Below are positions 25,131 to 38,000 of a DNA stretch of 64,000 bases, one piece after another. The notes under the pieces were generated by a model, which ran no database searches, was not told the DNA's origin, and worked only from the letters and a program-made list of their open reading frames with translations. The stretch is from the NCBI RefSeq assembly GCF_000091045.1, contig NC_006683.1, forward strand, positions 43,941 through 107,940. The letters are read 5' to 3'. A program made the position numbers and the translations under genes. This DNA comes from Cryptococcus deneoformans JEC21 (lineage: Eukaryota; Basidiomycota; Tremellomycetes; Tremellales; Cryptococcaceae). The stretch's first letter is position 1. Every line of letters starts with the position of its first letter.

Positions 25131-28100
25131 ATGGCAGACAACCCAGTCTTACAGGCGCTCCAGACCCTTTATCACGATCCGGATACCGCAGCGAAGAGGA
25201 GAGCAAATGAATGGCTCCAAGAATTTCAACATAGTGTGCGTTCGGGCCTAAAGTCAAAGAGAGCGCAGTGACAACAAGTGCTTATAAATTATACATAGAC
25301 TGAAGCATGGCAGACTGCACATGTTCTACTCAACGCCCCTGATTCGCCATTAGAAGGGAGGTTATTCTCTGCTCAGACATTGCGTGCCAAAGTATGTTCC
25401 TTTATCCTTATTCCTAAGACTTAACGCTGACAGTCATCTTTTTGCAAGATCACATACGACCTCTCCCAACTCCCACGCGAATCCCTACCACCCCTCCGCG
25501 ACTCCCTGCTTAACATCCTCCTACCCCTCTCCTCCTCTTCTGCCCCGACCGGCTCCAAAGCTGTCCTTCTTCAACTATGTCTCGCCATCTCCGACCTTGC
25601 TCTCCAAATGCCCGAATGGGAAAATGTCGTACCCAACATGATTGAGAGGTTTGGGACGGACCCAGGGACGGTGACAGTGTTACTGTTGTTTTTGAAGACA
25701 TTGCCGGAGGAAGCGACGAATCCGAGGATACCGCTCGCGCAAGATGAGGCGAGGGCGATTCTGAATCGGTTGGTTAGTGGCTCGGCGGGGAGGGTCTTGG
25801 AGGTCTTGACAATGTATATCCAAGCCGAGGGTAACGTTTTCATTATTTATTGTTTCTAAATATCACCTTCGCTGACGCTTAACAGGCGTGACAACGTCTA
25901 TCCAAATATCCGTATTCGAAGCTCTCCGAAGCTGGCTTCAAGCCGGCGAAGTGACCGCTTCCCAAGTCGCCGCAACCCCCCTCTTCTCGGCCGCTCTCTC
26001 CGCCCTCGCTTCTGATCAGCTATTCGACGCTGCTGTTGACGTCCTGTGTGATCTCATCCATGAAACTCAGGAATTAAACGACAATATGACTGTCGTCCAA
26101 GAAATTATTCCGAGGGTGATTGCTTTACGGGGAGAAGTGGAGAGGTATAAGGATGACCCGGATAGGGTGAGGGGATACTGTAGGATACTCTGTGAGGCGG
26201 GAGAGTGTTATCAAAGCCTAATCGTCCAGCACCCAGGGGACTTGTTACCCCTCGTCCAAGCTATCGCCGAATGCGCCGCCTACCCTGACCTCGATATTGT
26301 ACCCATCACATTTTACTTCTGGTACGCCCTCTCCGAATCTCTCGAACGTCAAGAAAACTTCTCCCAAAATCCTGCTTACTCACCCATTCTCTCCATCTTC
26401 TCCGACCTCCAATCCATCATCATTTCTCACCTCCACTTCCCGCCCGACGACGAACAACAAACCGCGCAAGAACGCGATGAATTCCGTACATTCCGACACC
26501 GGATGGGCGATACCCTCAAAGACTGCTGCCACGTCCTCGGCGCCACAGTATGCCTCAAAAAATCATACGACCTCATCCTCTCCGCGCTCTCTCAACCATC
26601 CCCCTCATGGCAAGCGATCGAAGCACCCCTCTTCTCCATGCGATCCATGGGTGCCGAAGTGGATCCTAACGACGATGAAGTCCTCCCACACATCATGGCC
26701 CTCCTTCCAACCCTCCCGCAACATCCTAAAATCAGGTATGCGTCCATCCTTGTCATCTCTCGCTACTCACCATGGCTCAACCGACACCCCGAACATCTCA
26801 CATTCACCTTATCCTACGTGTCGGCAGGGTTTGAAATGGCGGACGAACAAGTTTCCGCCGCGGCAGCCCATGCGATGAAGTTTATCTGCCAAGACTGCAC
26901 GACTCATCTTGTCCCCTTTTTGCCCCAGCTCCACACGTTTATGGAGAGTATAGGCGAGAGGCTGGGGCAAGAGGATGTGGTGGAAGTCTGCGAAGCCATC
27001 GCGTACATTATCGACGGTATGCTCCCTGCTGAAGCAGCTTCTGCGCTTTTGCAATTCTGTTCCCCCCTCATCACCCGTATCCAAACTCTCCTCTCGCTCT
27101 CCCCCTCTGCTCCCACCTCCTCGGTATCAGTGTCGGAGGGTGACCTCGAAAAAGTCTCAGACACCCTTGAACAAATAGATGCATACCTGTCTATCGTCCG
27201 TACCCTCTCCCCATTCCCTCCTTCATGCTACTCAACCGCTGAAAGGGTATATGCGATATTGGATGTGTTGTTGGAGAATTTTGGAGGGGTGTATCATGTC
27301 TCGGAGAAGGTGGGGTCTGTATTGAGGAGAGGTTTGATTTTTTTCCCGGCTGAGGTGCTTGTCGGGGCTGGGGCCGGAGCTGAAGGCGAAAGCGGAGGGA
27401 GAAGAGGGGAAGAAGGAGGAATGGTGTCCCAACTGATCAAGCGGATGCAAACAAGCTTTGAAGAAACGGGGTACGCTAGTTATTTATGGATAATGGGTAA
27501 AGTGGTAGACAAATTTGGCGATATGGTCCTGTCTTCCACCTCGAGAGGAGAAACAGACGGAGCCGGGAGAATGGTAGGAGAGTTGTTGGGGAGAGCGTTT
27601 GAAGGTGTGACAACTTCTCTTGGGAGGTTGTTGGAAAGGAAAGTTGCCGTTGAGATACCCGACGGTAGGTCTTTTTTTTTTTTCTTCCCTTTCCCTCTCG
27701 CCCTCCTCAACCCCAGCCTCAGTCCCTTGGAAGAACAAAAGCTAACTACCCTTTCTCTCTCCCAACACCCCTCCTCTACCCCTACCTTCCTGAAAAATCT
27801 GGGAAAAAACAGTGCTGGACGATTACGTCCACCTCTTCCTCTCATACCTCATCCACCTTCCGCCAATCCTAGCTTCCCCTTTGCTTCCCCTCGCACTCTC
27901 GCATACCCTTCAAGCTCTTACTTGTCCAGCGACAAGCATCATTCTCACTTCGCTCGACGTCCTCGCCCTTCTTTCTTCCCATCTATCCCCTTCCCCTTCC
28001 CCGTCCGCCACGTCCACTTCCTCCTCTCGCCCATCGACGCCGAAAAACCCAACAGCAGTCCGCCCGATGTTCGCTCAGTACGCCCGCCCCACACTCTCCC

Positions 28101-28518
28101 TCCTCCTTAAGGGCCTCATTGCCGATTTCCCGGATGAAGCTTCCGAACCCATCGGCCAAGTCCTCGTGCATTTTGCGATAGCGTTTGGTGGTAGTGGGGG
28201 GGAGATGGAGGCGTGGGTGAGGGAGGCGTTGGCTGGTGTGGGTGGGCATTTGGTGCTGCCGGCTGATAAAGAGGCATTTTTGGGGCATATTCATGAGTAC
28301 GTCTCTCTTCTCCCTCCCCTCCTCTTCCATATCCCATTATATCTCATGGTAGAGAGACGAAGAAAATGCTAACTTGTTTTCTGCCTAACTTATCTCCCAG
28401 ATGCATCGCCAACGGTCAGCCGGAAAAGATCAAGTACGCTTTACACGGTTTGTTAAGAGCTGCAAGGCGGATGAGAGAGAGAGGAAGACAGAGTAGGAAA
28501 AGTCTTGGAGCGGTATAA
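25131..28518 (+). CDS. MTR10: Mtr10/transportin-3 family nuclear import receptor
   Basis: Importin-beta-type karyopherin of 986 aa, near the 972 aa of yeast Mtr10. Six exons total 2,961 nt: 25131-25235, 25299-25391, 25449-25830, 25886-27664, 27813-28296 and 28401-28518. The protein starts MADNPVLQALQTLYHDPD and reads WLQEFQHSTEAWQTAHVLL and FSAQTLRAKITYDLSQLP, the importin N-terminal repeat typical of TNPO3/Mtr10. HEAT-like helices follow throughout, and the C-terminus ends in a basic segment (LHGLLRAARRMRERGRQ). Family members import SR-type and mRNA-binding proteins such as Npl3 and are released by Ran-GTP. The long intron 27665-27812 has a T-run just after the donor. Function is from family knowledge; the model is frame-consistent. 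Confidence 0.9.
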
Positions 28519-30577
28519 TTCTGCAACCCAGAATCCCTTATCTTCTTCGCTTCGGACTCTGCGCATGCTCGCTTGTATCCGGGGTTGTGTGCTGGGATCG
28601 AGTTGGGGAGAGATTATGGGTGTCAGACAGAGGGAAAAGGGGGAAAGGGGGAATGGGGAATGGGGGAGCACGGATAGACGGTAATAGGACAAAAAAAAAT
28701 CAGTGGAGTGTAGAATAAAGAAATCAACTTTCCAGATATCTCTTTTTAGCAATCAGCATGGGTGGATGGTAATAAGCATGGACAGATGGTACTTTTGTCA
28801 TAATCTTGGGCTGGTTAGAGCCTGGTGAGGGGAGGAGGGATATAGAATGTCGAGCAGGGAGGGAGAGGAAGAGGAAAATGCATGCATGATACGTGAATTT
28901 CCAAACTCGGCGAAACTGCAGGGGGATCATGAGCTTGATCGATGTGATGTGAGATGAAATGAAACTGAGCGGCAAAAGATTATGGTGCTACTACCTAGTG
29001 GATAACAGTTTGGATTTTTTGAGGAGGGACAAAGCTTTGTACATGTTTATGTTTTTTTTTCTTCATATCTTTTGCAGGCCATTCATTCCTGCCGATTCAA
29101 TATTTTACTCGAGGAATTCCTCCGAAAAGAATGAAAGAGAAAAAAGCTTTTATGGTTCATAGGATATTCCAATCGCACGATAGGAAATCATATGTATACC
29201 CGAGTCCACAGTCTTTCGTAGACCTCAAGTGATCAATATTGTTGTCCTTCAGTTACTATATATGCTACCAGGTCAGATCTATCCATCCTCAAATTATCGA
29301 AATCATCGCTGCGGTCGGCCTTTGAGCCGGCTTTTGCCCCTGCAAGCTTCGCTCCATTCCAGTCCCTCATCTCTCTTCCAGTAGAATGCATGTTTCCCAT
29401 TGATCGGCCTAATGCTCGTGAAAGTCACCTTATTCGACGTTTGAAGGGCGGCGTTCCCTTTTCATGCAGGGGTATACACTTGATGATCAGTTCCTCTGCG
29501 AGATGGCTTCTTCTGAGATGCCGAACTACACGCTTCACTCTACCTCGTCTCTAGTTTGCCATTAAAGGCCAACATATTTTTTCTTCCAACTAACTCCCTT
29601 TCGTCCTGTTCCGCTCCTCATCCTGATATTCGAGGGATTCTTGCTGCTGTTCAAGCTGTTGTTCCTGGCGCTTTGGGTGGTTATTCGGCTGGGCAAGTCT
29701 GCCCAACCCAGCCACAAATCATCTCTTGCAACTTACTCGACGATTATAAATTACGGAAGGTTAAAAATCTCCGAAAATGTTCGCTGTTCCCGTTCAACCG
29801 TTGATCATCGCCACAATAGAACAGCTTTCTCGCTCTAATTTGAGGACAAGGTAATATCGTCGAAATTGATAAGATAGTCCTATCATATCGTATCGAACAT
29901 CCACATCTTTGTTAATTCTGTGTGGGCGGTCAAACCATGCCATCTCTGTCGCAGTGTAAGTCAAAAAATGAACAACTTCGGATCCTTGATCTGTACCTGA
30001 CAGTAGGACGATGGAAAGCAAGCTGGAAATGATTAACGTCAGCTCTGAACAAGTACGCTCAAATAAACTAAGTCTGCGGATTGATTGTTACATTGTAAGA
30101 CTGTGAACTTGGAGTATCCACACCCTTTATCCTTTTGATTCACCTCCTACTTTCCACAATAGCCATATCTGTGTTTAGTCCTGATTTCCAGCGACAGACC
30201 ACATGATCGCTACACAAAATAGTCTAGCGCGTCGAAGGAGTCCGACCACCGCCGAAGCAATCCAGTTAGAAGAGCATGGAGGTTATATATTTACCAAGGG
30301 TTGATGCAGCTGATGTATAAGTCGGCCCATGGTTGCTGATATGCTTTTGAAGTAATTGTTGTATCTGCGATAATACCCTATTAAAAGCTAGGTAAAAGAA
30401 GAATGACCTGATACAATGATAATGTTAGTTGATAGTTATACACTAACCATGATATAATCAGCTATCGTCTATCAAGATTTGAAGGCATGTGACAATGATT
30501 ATCACGAGTCAAACTCACTATTAATTCTATTAATTGTCATGTTCTTTCCTAGTTGCTGGCCAGATTAAGATGCGTCG
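28519..30577. other. Long intergenic region (about 2.06 kb) without a supported gene
   Basis: It separates the importin 3' end from the 3' end of CMC4. It includes a G-rich run near 28600-28670 and AT-rich sequence. A frame near 29590-29730 looks hydrophobic but is short and unsupported by splice sites or a family. For this compact genome the gap is large; a non-coding RNA would be compatible, but nothing in the sequence proves one. Confidence 0.4.
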
Positions 30578-30855
30578 TTACTTCTCAAATCTCTTCATCC
30601 TTCTCTCCACAATCTCCTTCAGAGGGCATGCGCTGCTTTCTGGAGGATTTGTGCCTTCCTTCTCTGCCGTCTGGTACATATTGAGGCAGCATTTGTAGAG
30701 CGCAAATACTTGAGATTGACATTTGGATTCGTCATAGTTGTTGCGTTGGATGCAGGACTGGATTTCACAAGCTGCGTATGGTGGTGAGTGACAAAATCAT
30801 TGGAAAGTTTGCAGATTTGTCTACCTTCTGCTTGACAATCTTGCGGTTGGCCCAT
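30578..30855 (-). CDS. CMC4: CMC4, mitochondrial twin CX9C protein
   Basis: A small intermembrane-space protein of about 74 aa. Exon 1 (30855-30825) encodes MGQPQDCQAE; after an intron (30824-30772) exon 2 reads ACEIQSCIQRNNYDESKC and CQSQVFALYKCC. The cysteines form two CX9C motifs, C-QAEACEIQS-C and C-QSQVFALYK-C. Such proteins are oxidised and trapped by Mia40. Splicing joins G to CT to give Ala and keeps the frame to TAA at 30580-30578. It is too short and too split to stand out as a single open frame. It is divergent from the SAC3/GANP gene, with 284 bp between start codons. Confidence 0.88.
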
Positions 30856-31139
30856 AATGCTGTAATGTCTGTGTTTTGGAACCACAGATGGAAAATGGAA
30901 GGAAAGAGCAGACCTTCTTGGAGTAAATCAGGCGGGAGTAAATCGTCGGCTATGACGATGAAACCGACGGCCAGTTGTTCTCAAAACGATGACATCACCT
31001 TTTAATTTTTTAAGCCGCCCAATTAACCTTTATTTATCCGGAAAGAGACGGCGCTCTGTCGGTGTCGTCGAGCGTCCGATGTCGAGGTTTGTTAACTTGA
31101 TTAAAATGTTTGTTCGGCTGTCCAGAACTCATTATAGCA

Positions 31140-33039
31140 ATGTCACAATCATCATGGCCGCCAGAACTGAAGTGAGTTTCACAAAAAATGGATTGCTACT
31201 GACAAAATTGTGCAGAGCGTGGGTTCAGAACTGCCTTGCGAGAGCGACAGCATCAAACAAGGATGCGGTCAATAACGAGCTCAAGAAGGTCAGTGGCTGC
31301 AACAAAGTTAATGAGATGGAACTGATTGTGTCTAGGTCTTGTTTGAGGCGCATGCTCAAGGAACAATCAACACGACAGATTGGTCCAAGGTCGAGCTTCA
31401 AGCGTGAGCACTCAACTTCAATACGCATATACACCTCTCTAACCCTGACATAACTTCGTACAGTCTCAAGTCGCAAGCACAACGGACGACCTATACTCCT
31501 CAACCGACTTATGCAGTGTCATCCCCTGCATTATCGGCATCGTCGTCCGCTTCAACATTAACCAAAGATACCACTTTGAAGAAAAAAAAAAAGAAGAACA
31601 ACGGTACTTCCACTTCAAGTTTTCCCTCACCGTACCTATTTTCTGGTTCTGCCGAAGAAGAAGAAGCCAAGGCTCGCCGCGCAGCACGATTTCAAAAACC
31701 AGCAGCTACACCGTCGTCAAATCATGCCGCAGCCTCGGGCGGTATTGGGACGTGGTTCGTGGATGATGCAATAGGTAGTGGTGGACTCGGGATGGTTCCC
31801 GGGCAGGTAGGCAAACGAAAAATTATGGGCAAGGGTAATTTGGGTTATGGAGGTGCTGTCGTTCAAGAAGTTGATCCTGTAAGTCACTCTGTTCATATAG
31901 TGCGAATTATCAGCTAATTGTTGGCTAGAATGTCATTGATTGGGATGCCTATACCATCCGAGGGACTTCGACAAAACTTGAAAAATCCTACTTGCGACTA
32001 ACCTCTGTGTGTCCATTTTCGACGCATTACCGAGTGGGGAGAACTGACTTCAAATTATAGGAACCTTCACCTGCTGACATACGGCCTCTTCCCGTTCTTG
32101 AGCAGACTTTAGAACTACTGAAATCCAGATGGAAGAATGAGCACAACTATGCTTATGCTCTGGATCAGTTCAAAAGTATGAGACAGGATCTGACAGTGAA
32201 TATTGATTTCTAATCCATCTTATTCGTGGTCTAACCTGTCTGCTAGGTTCAACGAATTAAGAACGACTTTACCGTCAAAGTCTACGAAATCCACGCTCGA
32301 ATAGCATTAGAAGCGGTGCGTCATATACCGTAGCTATGTTAGGATACTTACTAACGTCCAGAATAGAAGGACCTGGGTGAATATAATCAATGTCAGTCTA
32401 TGTTACGGCAGCTGTACGAGTTAGGTCTGCATGGTCATCCCGAAGAATTCCTGTCCTACCGTATCATGTACTTGTTACATACGCGTAATCGCAGTGGTGA
32501 GTTTTGGGGTAAGCTGTTTTCTCGGGATCTGCTGACATGTATTAGATATGGCTACTCTTCTTGCACAACTAACAGAAGCCGAAAAACAGCATCCCGCTGT
32601 AAAGCACTCGCTCGATGTTCATGCCGCCCTATCTACCTCTAACTATCATCGATTCTTCCGTTTATTTATCACCGCACCCAATATGAGTGGATACATCATG
32701 GACCATTTCGTGGAGCGAGAACGCATGTCTGCTTTGGCCGTCATGTCTAAAGCGTGAGTGTTGTTCACCATGGTTCGTTTAACGACTAACGTTTGTTGCA
32801 ATAGTTACATGACCCTTCCGTTAGATTATATCTTTCACACCCTTGCATTTGACTCTGAAGACGAGACACACCAATTCCTGACCGAACACAACGCCGCAGT
32901 CTACACCAACCTCCATGCCTCACACGGATTCAGAACGCCTTTGCATGATCTTATATGGGACTGCAGGAAGGCGCACTCAGCTTGTCAGAAGGGAATGGAA
33001 AAGTATCGGGTTGTGGATCTGAAGGGTCAAGTGGATTAA
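31140..33039 (+). CDS. THP3: SAC3/GANP family protein, Thp3/Leng8 type
   Basis: A 480-aa protein with ten exons totalling 1,443 nt: 31140-31171, 31216-31288, 31336-31403, 31464-31878, 31929-32006, 32061-32195, 32247-32315, 32367-32496, 32546-32753 and 32805-33039. The start MSQSSWPPELKAWVQNCLAR and the following KVLFEAHAQGTINTTDWSKV match the N-terminal region of Leng8/Thp3 proteins. The SAC3/GANP domain follows (RSDMATLLAQL, YHRFFRLFITAPNMSGYIMD, YMTLPLDYIFHTLAFDSEDE). A Lys-rich linker with ten consecutive lysine-type codons near 31580 lies between them. In yeast Thp3 works with Csn12 in transcription elongation and splicing. That role here is from family knowledge only. Confidence 0.85.
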
Positions 33040-33697
33040 TCTGGTGCGCCCCAAGATGTACAAGGTAACGTTTGTTTTCTTGCTCATTCTCACGTTTTTT
33101 CTTGATGGGTTCTGGGATGGGATAATCAAGGACATTCAATCCGGACAGGATGGCAAGTTGTTTTGTCCTCCAGAGAATGCGAAGATGATGTACGGATTGT
33201 TTGTATAAATCATACGGTATGGTACGAGGGGAGCGTCTAAAAATGTTATGCTATTCACTACACTTTTTACTTCCAAGTGGTGGCGAGCGGTATCTAGCGA
33301 CTTGTATTCTAACTGTGCATGCAGAGACATACATGCTTACGATCCTCTGCTCTCTTATCTTTCCCTCTTTTTTCTCCGTTCTCTCTCGCGTTCTCGACCT
33401 GGGCCCTCACTTCTTCTCTCTTCCCTCTTTCTCGCTTTCGGTGTCTCCCTCTCCTCCCCTCCTCTCTCACTTGTTATTTCTCTCCCTCTTTTCTCGAATT
33501 TGCATCTTACCCAGATTATCCCTCGTCAGCGCTCCCACCGCCATCTCGACCTTTAATCTTTGTTCGCCCACCTCAGCTTCTTCATTCTTCTCCAATTTTC
33601 CCGGCTTCTCCGACTGTCCGGATACACCTGATACACCCGATACCCCTGATCGAGCTGATTCCGCTGCCGAGCGTCCTTTTCGGTTCGCTTGTCTTTG
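33040..33697. other. Pyrimidine-rich intergenic segment
   Basis: From about 33340 to 33600 the + strand is strongly C/T-biased. This creates a long but compositionally biased open frame of 168 codons (33201-33707) that I do not accept as coding. A short repeat near 33620-33655 (gatacacctgatacacccga and on) reads TPDTPDTPD in one frame. Confidence 0.45.
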
Positions 33698-34000
33698 CTA
33701 TGAATAGTGGGTCGTTGTCACTCTTCTTTTTCCATCAAGAGCAGATAAAGGAAGAAGAGTAATTTTGCCCAAAGCTGGGTGTCGGTGCTCGTACGAGCCT
33801 AACCCCGAACTTGAAGCTAACCCATTCAACGTCCTTCCATAGATCGGCGTCACGGTACTAGCACTTTTCGAACTCATTGATTCAGACTTCATATCATCAT
33901 CTCTCACATCCCTATTTCGATCGCTCCCGGTCCGTCCGCCCCCATTCCGAGCCTGAGAAGGACTGGCGTTCGGTATTCTAGGCACAACCATCCCCCTAAT

Positions 34001-34291
34001 TTAGTTCCACTGCCCCAACACCGCAGTATGAGCTTCTTGGTCTTCTTTGCGGGCTTCCCAGGAAGAATAGATGGCGAATATGAGGACTGAGATAAAGATA
34101 AGCACGAAGAGACAGACGACACCTTTTTATTGATTTGATTAGGTGGAGGAGGGTGGGAGGAATGTTGTCAGTTCAAAGTTGCGGTCTTTAGACTTGGGAG
34201 AAGAGAGAACGGGCAAAGCGGAAAGAGAAAGAGACGAGAAAAGGGCGAAGAACTTACATATGATGATAATTTGAGCTGTGGTGAGCGTCAT
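34001..34291 (-). CDS. Tiny single-pass membrane protein (51 aa), function unknown
   Basis: Exon 1 (34291-34258) reads MTLTTAQIIII. After an intron with a GTAAGT donor (34257-34123), exon 2 reads CVVCLFVLIFISVLIFAIYS and then a charged tail ending at TAA (34003-34001). This gives one strongly hydrophobic segment near the N-terminus. No family was recognised. Directly after the stop the same frame stays open for about 100 codons to a TAG at 33700-33698, with a Ser/Arg-rich composition. The true protein may therefore be longer, through readthrough or an intron I cannot place. Confidence 0.5.
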
Positions 34292-35005
34292 GATATTTCA
34301 TGGGGGATTTTGGAAAGGGATCTGCAACAGAAGGAACGATGGATATTAACATGTGCAGTGAGAGGTGAAGAGATAAGTGTTGGTAGGTAGTAGAAGAAAT
34401 GAAGGACTACGTATAGAGCTACGAGTACGTAAATGAAGCTATTGTTTGCCACCTATTATTGGGGTCTTCTTACGCTAACCATATCCGCCTCAGATGCTGC
34501 CGCAGCACTTCCATTCCCTTGTTGAAAGAAGGAAGAAAGGAAAAGCAGGCAACACACAAAAGAACAACGAAACTGGCAAGATCTCCGTGTTAATGCCTTT
34601 CGTTACGGCACAATTGAGTATAGAAGAATGTGCCTTGTTAAATAAATTAAATGAAAGTCTCATAAATCGCTTATCATTGGCTGTCCCATCCGTCAGGAAA
34701 TTTATGATCATCACAGGAAACTGTCAATGTGCTGCCAAACTTCCTTTCATAGATTTCCCGTTGTTCTTCGGAGACTAGGCCTCCGGTTTCCCATCCGATA
34801 GCCTTTGGCGAGAAAAGGGGTATGGCAATGGTAACGATGTTATTCGATACAAACTTCCTTGCATTCTTTACACCCATGACAACTAGATCATCATAATTCT
34901 ACGCCAATACAATAACTTAAGAATGAAATAACAAAGTGAGATACGACATATGATCAGATGTCGTCAAAAAGATCAACCAAGGCCAAACGACGCCTTCAGA
35001 TGACC
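34292..35005. other. Intergenic
   Basis: Holds the promoter side of the tiny membrane protein and the 3' flank of the WD-repeat gene. The frames present are short and unconvincing. Confidence 0.4.
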
Positions 35006-38000
35006 CTATTTTTTCTGCCTCAGAGAGTACCAGAACCCATAATCTCCTCTTGGGGCATAATAAGCTTTGACTGTTCCAACAGTCATCCTATAATCAAGCG
35101 ACCCGATTTCGGGGTCTGTCATGATCACAAGATCTATATCCTCTGCTGTCAATTTCTTTTTCTTGGATCGATGGTTCTGTGCCTCATTTATCGCATTCAG
35201 GCGTTCCGCCACATAGTGGTAAACTTTATTACATCGGAGTGTCTTTGGTGCATTGACTTGGGATTCCCTGTCAAAAAGGTAGATCATCAGCTTGTGATCC
35301 CCACTAATTGCGCTCCCGAACTTACCCTCTTGGCAACTCAGGCAGTTCACTACCCGGGAAAGGCTCTAGCTTGAATCTGATATTCACAAGATGTTGAGGT
35401 TTGGGTGGGATGGTGTTTGTAAAGAGATACCACAACAGCCACCCAGGTGAATTAGTCTCGAGAGGCTCCATATCCCTCTCTGTTGACCCAACTTCCGAAC
35501 GATAGGTAACGACCCATGCTCCAGTGTCTTGCCATACCTCTGAGATGAGGAGAGTGGTAGACGGTGGATAAGCGACATAAGGGGCTTCCCAAGGGGGAGG
35601 AGGGTGGAAATGATGTGCACGGATGTTGTCAAGCATCTCGAGTTGTTGAATGTCTCGCTCAGATCTCTTGGGTCCCTACATCAAGTCTCCTTATGAACCC
35701 ATGCGCTAGGGACGCGAAAGAGTAAGCGGAGGAATAGACTCACGGTATCTTCAGGCGTCGCTGCTCGCTCCTGCACAGCGGGCATACTAACTTCTGCCGC
35801 CTTCTTTTTCCCAAAGTTCTTGATCTTGATCCTACCCATAAAACTTCCCCCAGGTGTAGACGGAGTACCCTGGCCCTTCGTCGCCGAACTCGATCCTTCC
35901 CGGTCTCCACTCCCAGGACCAGAAGAAGCCAGCGCACCTACAACAGTCTGCTCAGTCTTCTTTCTTGGCGAGAAGTAATCCCTTCCCCCATTTCCATTCG
36001 TAGCACTACTAGCGATCGGTATACCTTCTCCCAACAATCCTGGAGAAGTCATTGATCCGATGCTGAAACCTCCTGGTGTACCGACCGCTCTCCCGGAGAT
36101 CGACCTCAACAAAGATTCCTTGCCTTCAATACTGCCACTGCTGCCAAATACATCGGTGGGCATATCCAGCTCCACGGCTGGCCTCGCAGCGGGGCTCACA
36201 AGACCAGGAATGACCAACGACGCTGCAGGAGGTCTCGTACCGGAGAATGAACCAGTGAGAGCACGTTTTCGATGACCCGGTGAAATTGGAGGTCGGTCAA
36301 TGGATGTGGTAATCGTCGGGGAGCGGAGATGATTGGCGTTGTCATTAGAGTTGGGAGCACCATATGTGGAAGGAAGGGAGGAGGAGAGTGTGGAAGGTGA
36401 GTTGGGAAGATGAGAAATAACTTCGTGTTCCTCGGCTGCGATAAACCCCCGGAACAAGTTTGCAAGCGTCCATTGACCGAGGTTGACTATTTCCACGTTT
36501 ACGTTTGGTTAGCTCTTACGACCATCTCAGTCTGAGTCAGTGCTCAACAACAAAAGACAGACTCACTTTTCTGATCTTCCCCACCTTCTCCACCCTCCAC
36601 TTTCAACCCAATATCATTTAGATACACATCCCCAACAAATGCCGTCCTCTCCTCAATATGTACCGCCAGACTCCCCGTCTTCGTATCCGAACTAAACCAC
36701 TGCGATACCGAAGTCATCCCTTGTACATGCTCTCTAATCATGTTCAGAACATCTTGCGAATGTCTCCTCAACTCTATCCTTACCGCTTCCACCTCTGGCT
36801 CCAGGGGTGGTCCCGTCCTTGGGAATGCCCGTGATGCCTCTGCTGACGGTGTGGGCGAGATATGGAGGGCTTCACATAATTCTTTTGGGTCGAAGACGCC
36901 GACACAAATGCCTTTAACGATATTCCAAAGCGCCACCTGCCCGTCAGCATCCGCCGTGAGGACGTGGATCCTATCGTTCAGCGGTTCAGAACGGATAAGA
37001 CCGGTTCGACCGCGGATGATTCCTGGGTCGTCGAGGGGTGGGTGAGGTTGGATAGGGCGAGCGAGGCAGGCGAGGTCGCGTTGGGCGTAGAGCGCGCTTG
37101 GTCGGAGAGGTTGGGCCGGGGGAGGAGCGGAAGAGGTGTAGTCACCAGAGATGGAGATGGTGGATTCTTCGTACTCGTAGCCATACAGTCCCCGGTCGAC
37201 CGAGAGGTTGATCAACGATTCGTATGGTATCCCATTCCTCGTCAAACCTGTATCGCCTCCACCTTCACCTTGCTCTTGGCCCTCATCCCCACGGTCATCG
37301 TCACCAGCAACGGTAGAAGCTGAAGAGGATACGAGGGAAGAGTTTGACAATGTGCTCCTATGACCAACCGCTAGACGATCACGAACATTGGCTGATAAAG
37401 CCGACACAGAGGCTTCTCCGCCCAAAAGTGGATCCCGAGGAGATGACGCAAACGCCACGCGTCCCGGCTCCCTCTCCATCCCAGCTCCCCCAGCCTGAAC
37501 AGGCGACCTATAACTCGCCCCATCAAAAACCTTATCCAACCTGCCAACCCTCCTGCCCACATCCTTCCATCTCACCACATCCTCCATCCCACTTGACGTC
37601 CACACATACTCATCGTCCATCGCAACAATCGATCTTATTCCCCTCTCACCATACTGCGTCTCCGGCTCCGAGCCCGCGAGGAGTACAGCTTCGCCTCCGG
37701 AAAGATTCCGACATCCTTCGACGTCGACAACGCAGAGACGGCCGTCTCGTGAACCAGAGTAGAATCGCTCGAAGTTGGGGTGATTAGAGTGGAGGGCCCA
37801 GACGGGGGAATCATGATGGGTGAATGTATGGACGCAGCGGTGTGCGGCGAGGGACCAGAGTTTGATAGTACTGTCCGAAGAAGCGGATAACATCTATATA
37901 GGTTTTAGGGTTGGTTTAGCCTCGAATGCTTTTCAAGTGGAGAGAAAGAGGAAAAAGGAGAAGGGGACTCACATATTTACCATCATCGCTGAAGAGCATA

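Noticed and set aside
29556..29804. Hydrophobic frame that could be a small membrane protein
   Set aside because: Short, without clear start context, splice support or recognisable homologue.
33201..33707. 168-codon frame with Ser/Leu/Pro-rich translation and TPD repeats
   Set aside because: The frame is open because the strand is almost only C and T. Three overlapping frames are open at once, which points to composition bias.
36740..37323. Plus-strand frames overlapping the WD-repeat gene
   Set aside because: Shadows of a strongly coding minus-strand gene whose exons sum to a whole number of codons.
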